From assembly GCA_949592205.1 (NCBI GenBank), contig CATIUR010000001.1:72459559-72523558 (forward strand): a stretch of DNA of 64,000 nt, in the 5' to 3' direction. The position numbers and the translations under genes were made by a program. The stretch is from Helichrysum umbraculigerum (Eukaryota; Streptophyta; Magnoliopsida; Asterales; Asteraceae). The notes below the pieces were generated by a model. That model saw only the letters and a program-made list of their open reading frames with translations. It was not told where the DNA came from and ran no database searches. Shown piece after piece: positions 56,465 to 64,000 of the stretch (positions within the stretch are counted from its first letter, which is position 1; every line of letters starts with the position of its first letter).

Positions 56465-56782
56465 GATTCTTCAAGAAAGAAACAAAAGGTACATGAGAAA
56501 TTGTACCGGAATGACAATTACAACAGATGTATGTATATAAAAGCGGTAATATACAACATCACAATGTAAAAATCGATATGGTAGAATAATCGAGAGAAAT
56601 TGTCAATTGATATTACGAACCCAAAAGATTATAGACAATTTCGAGTTACGAGTTCCAAAGTTACAGACTTAGATGTGTTTACAAAAGTGCCGGGAATTGT
56701 TACATCCAGTCGAATTACATAGGTCCTACGAAAGCATAATAGAGTACAGATTCAGCCTCGGCTAATTCTGACGTAGATTGAG

Positions 56783-57181
56783 TTATGGCAGTAAAGAAGT
56801 GAGATGATCAACGGACTCTGCGAGTCGGCTAACCATCTTGAGTGCCTCTTCGGTTTCCATCAGGCGCGTCTCGCACTGATTCAACCTTGATTGTAGGATA
56901 TAAATTTTATTTCGATTACCAATCACTTGGTTGTGGATGACCTCCATGGTTTCGATGGCTTGTCCCATTTGGTTGCGGAGGATGTCCATGTTGCTAATGG
57001 TGTTTTCGTGATCTTCAGAGACTTGATTGATACGTTCGAGTGATGTGAGTCTCCAATTTTTGTTGGTTTCTTGCAGTTCGATATCCATATCGCGGAGTCG
57101 TTGTTCGTGGCGATGTACCCTAGCAGCTAAGACAGGTACAGTGAAGTGAGCAGGCTCTTGAGTATAGGGAGAGACTTCCAT
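56783..57181 (-). CDS. Element C leader ORF, coiled-coil protein (distal part)
   Basis: 132 codons between the PBS and Gag. It has regular heptad-like spacing of hydrophobics and many Glu/Gln/Arg residues (RLRDMDIELQETN, IETMEVIHNQVIGNRNKIYIL, LNQCETRLMETEEALKMV), so a long coiled coil is likely. No domain was recognised. The frame is open upstream of the ATG into the region of the next ORF, which suggests they were once one protein. A separate ORF before gag is unusual for this group. Confidence 0.55.
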   Translation of the reverse strand: MEVSPYTQEPAHFTVPVLAARVHRHEQRLRDMDIELQETNKNWRLTSLERINQVSEDHENTISNMDILRNQMGQAIETMEVIHNQVIGNRNKIYILQSRLNQCETRLMETEEALKMVSRLAESVDHLTSLLP

Positions 57182-57419
57182 GTTGGAAAATCCTCCTTGA
57201 GGCGGGGAGTTGGATTCCTTCCTCGTCCCTCCAAGTGTTGAGTTGATTTGATAACCATCGCCATTGGCTAGTTGTCGCTTGCCTCTGGGACTGGTTATTG
57301 AGTCGGTTTTGAGTGGGGTATGGGCTAGCTCGAGGCAACCCAGTGTTCCTCCTAGCTACCCTTGAGTTTCGTGACCCATTCGGATGAGAGCGTGATGAAT
57401 TGGGTGGTGTGTTTGCCAT
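57120..57419 (-). CDS. Element C leader ORF, basic N-terminal part
   Basis: 99 codons starting at ATG 57419 (MANTPPNSSRSHPNGSRNS). It is rich in Ser, Asn, Arg and Gln and disordered-looking. Its last 35 residues overlap the coiled-coil ORF in another frame and look out of frame. A frameshift near 57180-57240 would link the two. It begins about 315 bases after the PBS. Confidence 0.45.
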   Translation of the reverse strand: MANTPPNSSRSHPNGSRNSRVARRNTGLPRASPYPTQNRLNNQSQRQATTSQWRWLSNQLNTWRDEEGIQLPASRRIFQHGSLSLYSRACSLHCTCLSC

Positions 57420-57733
57420 TTCTGAGACAAATTGTTAGAAAGAGTGAGGCCTATATTCATATAGTACATATATAATATAGCCTAAGATTGTAGAGAGGCC
57501 TATCTATGTTTGAGTCCCGGTTCTCTCGAGGTCAGAGTCAACTAGTGTATTCCTGTTCAACATAACCCTTTCAGATCTCACATCATATTCATTTAATTGT
57601 ACATAGTTGATCAGGCTATGTTAAATTAAACTGGTATGATGTAATCACTGACCAGGTCATACCTAATAAGGAATACCGCCTAACGGTCATAGTCTAGGCC
57701 CACTAAATGCAAACTAGTTCACTATAACCTTAG
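57420..57733 (-). other. Element C untranslated leader
   Basis: The segment between the PBS and the first leader ORF; no ORF or recognised structure. Confidence 0.6.
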
Positions 57734-57745
57734 GCTCTGATACCA
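57734..57745 (-). other. Element C primer binding site, initiator-Met tRNA type
   Basis: On the minus strand TGGTATCAGAGC, three bases inside the LTR edge at 57749. Confidence 0.92.
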
Positions 57746-57748
57746 ATC

Positions 57749-60358
57749 TGTCGCACCCACAAATTTATGATGCGGAAGAGATTCGGGTCGGGGCGCGACT
57801 AATACCTTAATCACGGCACAAAGATATAATGAATGACCACTATATGCGTCGTTTACATTTGTATTGATTAAACAAAAGTTTACATCAAAATATAGTTCGC
57901 AATAGCTCGGTTTGAAATTGAGAGATTTACATACATAATTAATTTATACAAAATATAATAATGCAGCTAAATCTCAGAATGTTTGCATGCTGACACGAGC
58001 TAAGGTATCCTGATCGGGCAGTCCAACCTACTGCTGAGTACCTGTGATACATGCTAAAATGGTCAGCTAAAAGCTGGTGAGCTCAGAGGTTTGTAAGTCA
58101 AAACATATAGTATGAACCACAAGACTTAATTGAATTTAAAATGCAATTAAGCAAAATAAAAGTTATACAGCCATGAGCACATAGTCTGAGCTTAACTTGA
58201 GGGTCGGGTCCACATTTAAGGAATTCTGATCTAGGTTCCTCCTACGAGTGCCTAATCTACACTCGTCTACCCAAATGCTAAACGTCCGTTTGACCAATTA
58301 GTGCTTGCTAACCCGGACGAGGATTGTCAATCCTATATGATATCATATACTAATATTCACGCTACAGATGTATTACCAAACTATGTTGTGGAGGGCTTTA
58401 AATTGATTAGTGGAAAACGACTCATGTAGTATTTGATTTGATTGTACTTGCGTTCACATGTAAATAAATCGAGCAATGTATCACACCCCTGATGAAAAAA
58501 GTAAAATAGGGGCCATGAGGCTCACCTGAGTCTTGAGAGTTTAACTTAATAAACTTGGGTTGATTAGCCGAGTAGTGATGTCCGAAGACTTGTAACCTGA
58601 GGGTGTCCACGACACGCGATGGTTATAAATGAGAGTAGATATCTATAAAGACTACCTTTGTAGTTGTTCATCCAAGTAGAATGTCCAAATTACTACGATT
58701 TGGTTGATTAAATTGTCCAAATTACTACGATTTGGTTGATTTGTTTGAGTATTTAGAAAACGTGTACGGCCCGTTGGTGATTGTTTGTAATAATAATCTC
58801 AACATTATTAATTTGATTTCGAAGTGTTATACTTATAAAGTATGTCCCAAAGTGTTTTAGAAGTCGTATCGTATAAGGATTTGAGGTTATATAAGTTCGA
58901 CACTTAGTATAAAAATGGATTGTAATAATTCTGTTTTTAGCGTCACTTATAGCGACACTTAAGGGTTTAGGCGACACTCAAGAAGTGTCGCATAAAATGG
59001 TAAGTTCTGTAATGGTGGCGTCACTTGAGGAAGTAACGGATAAGAGGCGACACTTAAGCATGTGTCGGGTATGAGTGTCGGAGTATGTGTCGGGTAGATT
59101 GCAAATCGATTTTGGGGCGACACTTAAGCAAGTGTCGGGTACAAGTGTCGGGTATGGAATTTGCGACACTTTGGCAAGTGACGCAAAAAGAGGGTTTTTA
59201 GCGGCACTTAGGCAAGTGACGCAAAATTAGGGCTTTTGGCGACACTTAATGCATCACTTAATGAAGTGACGCTATACTGGATCTGGCCGTGCGACACTTA
59301 AGTCTGTTAGATTTCAAAAGTTGTCGATAACGTGTTTAACGACCACCACTTGGTCTGATTCTTTCACCCAACCCATATTTTGGTTCACTAAGCTAATAAA
59401 AACCATTACTTGAGTTGGTTGCATTTTCTAGAGTCGTTTTCTTTAAAATGACTAAAACCGACATTTTTTGACAATGTTTCCGAAAACGAGTTTTAAACAT
59501 ATATTTGGACATATCTAACTTAGATAAACAACATACCAGTAAAAATAAATGAAATCGAAGAGTTTCGAGATTTGTCGGAATCTTACAAGTTAACGCGAAG
59601 AGAATCCGAAAAGATAGAAAGGTATATGGTGACTCCGTGATCATTTTCTTCCAAACAAGTGTGGTGATCTAGTGAGGTTTGATAGTTTTTAGTGGATGAA
59701 GGTGGTTTGGAGATGGCGGTGGTTTGAGAGTGAGAAATGAGAGAGAGATGGTAATGTGTGTGTTTTTGTAAAATGAAACAAAAATGAGGGGAGTTGTGGG
59801 GGTATGGGGGCTGGCCAAGGGTGGGGTCACCAAGGGGTGGTCTCACCAATTTTTCGTTCTCCGTATTTGCACTCCGTGCGGTGTTCGTTTTCCCGATCGT
59901 TTATTCGTTTAAATAGTTTTGTACGCTTTTAAATGTACGTTTTGAAATACGTATTAATTATTCGATATTTTAGTCGAAGTATTTTATCAAATACTTTATA
60001 TTTGATTTATAAATATAACTTAGCTTTGTTTCGTTTGTTTGCGCATTTAATCACTTAATCGCGTTGACGTTATTTGTACGATAAAAAGTAAATAAGAAAT
60101 ATTATTAAAATAATTTTTGTGATATAATCGCGTTATTAAATAATGTTATATTATTTAATAAAATTGTTCACCAACGTTCGTATTAATTGAATCGAATTAC
60201 ATTCGATTTGAATTGTGTACGATTCAATCAAATCGCATAATTGTATATATTCAACAATATATACTTTTTGATACACAAATTAGCCTAACACAGAACTAAT
60301 TTCATGTATTATAGATGATTAGGCACTAATTACTAGTCCTAATTTGACGGGTGTCACA
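57749..60358 (-). repeat. 5' LTR of element C
   Basis: 2610 bp with plus-strand ends TGTCGCACCC and GGGTGTCACA. It is the uninterrupted counterpart of 24713-27555 and shows the empty MITE site near 59056. 58935-59300 contains many GCGACACTTAAG and GTGTCGC or AAGTGACGC words. No gene. Confidence 0.93.
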
Positions 60359-61849
60359 TATGGCGACGCGATTTCATGATATCGCGACGCGATTTGTTTA
60401 ACTTCAGCATTCAAGTTTCTGCATTCTTGTTTAATCTTGTATGCTATTTGTAGGCTATTGAAACTAGAGTGTAACTTATACCTGATGGCATATTATGATG
60501 ACAATTTAGAGCTAGATGATGGAGTATTAATTATATAACTTAACATGTGATTTTAGTGAATTGTGTTTTAGCTCAAGTACTTATGTTGTTTAAAATTCGC
60601 ATTTGGTTTAAGTAATATAACGCTTATTGTATGATGTTATTACTTGAGTTAAGTTATACAGATTATAAAGTGAGTTACTAACTCATTAATTGTTGTATTC
60701 TCAGATCAGCAGAAGACTCAGTAATATAAGATTTCTGATCTTTTTGGGCTGAGATTATAAGGTGAGTGGATCTGTAACTCTCAGTATGATTTAGTTGTAA
60801 CAGGTTTGGTTACAACGGGTAAATGTAGTACTACTGCTTGATAACCTGTTTAGTCTGATATGATGAATATTTGGTTATGCACAAATTGGCCATTGGGCAT
60901 TATGTGCATTATTCGGAGGTCAACACTGGTTGGGCTTGGTTGCTATTGTTGGGCCGGCGGAGGTTTCCTTGTACACATCGTTGATAGGAACCTGTGTCGT
61001 GTGAAGATAGCAACAAGCTATCGGTTAACCTCTGTATTAGCCTGCAGTTGGTTTTAAGTGTTCTTTGGAGGATACCTCAAGAACCACCGATCCTCTTGGT
61101 GTTATGTGTTTACGATTATTTGCTGTAAACAGAGTTGTTATGCTAAGTTAGACTGTTAGTTATAGATTCTCTCACTTAGCCTTGTGCTAATCCCACCACC
61201 CTACTTCTTGCAGGTTATGATTTTGGATAACGGGCAGGGCAAGAAGTTTGACTTGGATGGAATGTTTGACGGCTAGTTTACTCTGATATTGTTTTGATAA
61301 CTTAAGCTGTAATTTGTATTATATAACACCCGGTCCGATACATTATACTTTTGGGATATTATGAAGTTTATGTAATGTAAATTATTAATGTTTGTTTTGA
61401 CCAACGCTTCCGATATATATATTACATGTTTTAAAAAAATTGTTCTAAATTAAGGGGTGTTATAGCTTTTTTACGAGACACTTCATCAATTTTTAAAAAA
61501 GCTTTTAAAAAGTTTTATGCTCCAATGATGAAAAGCTTTTGGAAAGCTTTTCTTCTTAAACCTACACACACAAACTTAAAAAAAAAAAAAAAAGCTTTTA
61601 CCCCAAAGTTTGAGATTTGTCAAGCTTTACCATAAATAAATTTTACACTCTATTGATAAAAAGGTTTTCAAAAACTTTTTTGAATAAAAAAACTTTAAAA
61701 AAAGCTATTATTGGATGTGCTCTTATTAATTAGAAATTGAGGAATGAGGAGTTGTTGAAAAAATCGGTCATTTTTTATTCTTTTTTATGATCCCACGTAC
61801 ATGTACTACACGTTCTGATTGAAATAACAAAAAGGGAAAATCACAAATT

Positions 61850-62385
61850 TGATCCTCTGACCAAACTCATTTAACAAAATAATCCATTGACTTTTGTTTT
61901 TAACAAACTAATCCACAAATTCGCGCTACACCAAGCGAGAACGGCGCGAATGTCACAACCATCCATCCACTAGCTGCCACGTGTAAAGTCAAAGAGGTTT
62001 TAACAACAAAAAAAACAGAATATCGCCCGTGGGCCCCATTCCGGTCGCGCCTTACCTTTTCCTGATTGATTTTGACGTTAATCATATTTAATATATTATA
62101 TAAATAGGAAAATATAATATATTAAATATGATTAACGTCAAAATCAATCAGGAAAAGGTAAGGCGCGACTGGAATGGGAAGGCAAGACCGGAATGGGGCC
62201 CACGGGCGATATTTTTTTTTTTTTTTTTTTGTTAAAACCTCTTTGACTTTACACATGGTAGCTAGTGGATGGATGGTTGTGACATTCGCGCCGTTCTCGC
62301 TTGGTGTAGCGCGAATTTGTGGATTAGTTTGTTAAAAACAAAAGTCAATGGATTATTTTGTTAAATGAGTTTGGTCAGAGGATCA
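61850..62385. mobile_element. Long near-palindromic foldback element, 536 bp
   Basis: The left arm from TGATCCTCTGACCAAACTC to about 62103 is repeated inverted to GGTCAGAGGATCA at 62385. The centre is the AT-rich TATTATATAAATAGGAAAATATAATA. The right arm is about 20 bases longer through a local duplication of GGAATGGG-type sequence (about 62170-62195). The arms contain GCGCGAATGTCACAACCATCC and GGGCCCACGGGCGATAT blocks. LTR E begins directly at its right end. Confidence 0.85.
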
Positions 62386-63802
62386 TATAACACCCCTGAA
62401 TTTAGAAACAATTTTTTTTTAAGTAAATCGGAAGCGTTAATCCCAATAATTTAATAATATACAACTTTTTATATAATCGTAATATCTCCAAATATTACAT
62501 ATTACAAGTGTCATTTTTCAAAACATAATATAAATATTCAGGCGTTATATAAACCAAAACACATCATAAGTATCAAAACGACATCAGAGTATATCTTTGT
62601 CAAACATTCCTTCGAAGATCTCCTTGTCCTGCCCATAACATAATCTCATAACCTGCAAGGAATAATGTGGGGATTAGCACGAAGCTAAGTGAATAGACGT
62701 GTATTAATAGTCTAACTTAGCATCACAATATATGTTTACACCAAATGACACGTAAACACATAATCATCACAGAGGATCGGTGGTCCTTGTGACGGCCTCA
62801 GCCACGGTGGCCCACCAAGCAACACTTAAAACCAACTATAGGCCGTCACAGTGGTATTACCGATAACTCATTGCTATCTTTAATCAACATAGGGTCTAAT
62901 TCACAACAAATGTTCACATACCCGAGGTTGACTAACCTATAGCAACTAAGTCCAACCGCAGTTGACCCCTATAACACATAATCACATACTCCATAATCGT
63001 CATGGAATTTTATCAGACTAATCGTTTATCAACAGTAAAATCTACGTTTACTCAATGTAAGCAAACATGTCACAACTAAATTACACTTAGAGTACAGGTC
63101 CACTCACTTGTCTAACTCCATCTCCAACTCAAAAGTCTTATTTTATTGAGTTTTCTGTTGATCTAAAAACATAACGACAATAAGTTAGTCATTCGCTTCA
63201 AATTCTTATAACTAAATGTAATACATAATATTAACAAGTAAACAATACCTATACTTAAACTATAACAAAATTATAATTATCACATATTAGGCCTTAACAA
63301 GTCGGCGGAACCACAAGCGTCAATGTTGCACATATTAGCCTAATATCACTAGCTAAATTGCAAGTTTCATCAACCATTTCACATTACATTAACTTAAGGA
63401 ATGAACAACTTCATCACTACATTCTATGTTCATCATATATATATATATATATCATATATGAATTATACTACTGTTTAAACATCATATTATAGCATACCGG
63501 TAATATATAAACAATATACTATTAGCACACAAGATTAAAATGAAACTACAGAAACTGGGCTGCTAAAGTACAACAAATCGCGTCGCTTTTATCAGTAAAT
63601 CACGACGCCAAACTTAACAAATCGCGTCGCGAAATGATATAAATCGCATCGCGACCTTAATGTTTTCTGCAGACCTGCGAACCTAGTTCCAGCAGCCCAG
63701 AATCCAAACTTACCAAACCAAAACAAATCAAACTCAGTTTTCGCAGAATTCTATAGCTCAAATAACATCATATAAGTTTACTATAACAAGATTCAAGCTT
63801 CA

Positions 63803-63859
<57 letters not shown>

Positions 63860-64000
63860 TACTAAACCTAACCCATCAATCTCAATAATCAAATTTAAGA
63901 ACTTGTATGAACAAGAAATCAAACTTACAAATTGAAGGAAGAGAGGTACAAGATGATTATAAACTAGAGTGTTAAATCAGAATTCACAATCATCAATCAT
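62386..64000 (-). repeat. LTR 'E' of the D family, running off the window end
   Basis: TATAACACCCC at 62386 is the terminal 3' end of a minus-oriented LTR (GGGGTGTTATA inverted). Blocks AATCGGAAGCGTTAATCCC, GATTAGCACGAAGCTAAGTG and GAGGATCGGTGGTCC match the inverse of LTR D 60870-61430. A CGCGACGCGATT-type cluster lies at 63576-63660. Whether it is a solo LTR or one end of a complete element cannot be told here. Confidence 0.85.
63808..63856. repeat. (TA)n microsatellite in LTR E
   Basis: About 24 TA units. Confidence 0.95.

Larger units (their letters stand above)
24713..60358 (-). mobile_element. Ty3/gypsy chromovirus-like element 'C', host of four insertions
   Basis: The two LTRs (24713-27555 and 57749-60358) are flanked by perfect TATGG duplications at 24708-24712 and 60359-60363. 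On the minus strand: PBS at 57745-57734, leader ORF, Gag, protease, RT, RNase H, integrase, PPT at 27568-27556. It is interrupted by element A in integrase, solo LTR F in Gag, and a MITE in the 3' LTR. With A, F and the MITE removed it would be about 10.9 kb. The coding region is broken by several frameshifts and stops independently of the insertions. Confidence 0.93.

Overview
The window is plant nuclear DNA: AT-rich, dense in Ty3/gypsy LTR retrotransposons and MITEs, with one convincing host gene. The Ty3 elements prime from initiator-Met or Asp-type tRNA sites as in other plants. The retroelement proteins look like those common in Asteraceae genomes, so a composite (Asteraceae) is my best guess. 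That is an inference from family resemblance, not a proof.

Layout. (1) 1-9115: a Ty3/gypsy element on the minus strand ('Ty3-1', chromovirus-like), with gag, pol, PBS, PPT and a long 5' LTR that carries a solo LTR with a CATCA target-site duplication. (2) 9116-23851: AT-rich intergenic DNA with tandem repeats, two probable SINEs and at least eight small inverted-repeat transposons with recognisable target duplications. It also holds the only host gene I trust, 19378-20193, a single-exon, N-myristoylation-type protein of unknown function flanked by MITEs. (3) 23852-61464: one nested stack of retroelements. A solo LTR (D) was split by a chromovirus-like element (C, 24713-60358, minus strand, TSD TATGG). 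C's integrase was split by a non-autonomous Athila-like element (A, 28002-50212). A's 5' LTR was split by a related non-autonomous element (B, 30927-42891, TSD GGCTC). A's internal region was split by a PIF/Harbinger-type element carrying only a Myb/SANT-like gene (46431-48925, TSD TAA). C also carries a solo LTR in gag (F, 53771-56026, TSD CAAAC) and a Tourist-like MITE in its 3' LTR (26026-26259, TSD TAA). (4) 61465-64000: remains of the MITE that held D, a 536-bp near-palindrome, and a minus-oriented LTR (E) of the D family running off the window end.

How the parts relate. C and Ty3-1 once carried a complete gag-pol set; both are now broken by stops, frameshifts or insertions. A and B have intact PBSs and promoters but no reverse transcriptase, RNase H or integrase. 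B encodes a Gag, a DLGA-type protease and then about 700 residues of unfamiliar acidic and helical sequence. A encodes one unfamiliar acidic protein. Both must depend, or have depended, on an autonomous Athila/Tat-type relative for mobility. These two elements, and the CpG-rich short palindrome arrays found in the LTRs of all families here, are the least ordinary features of the window.
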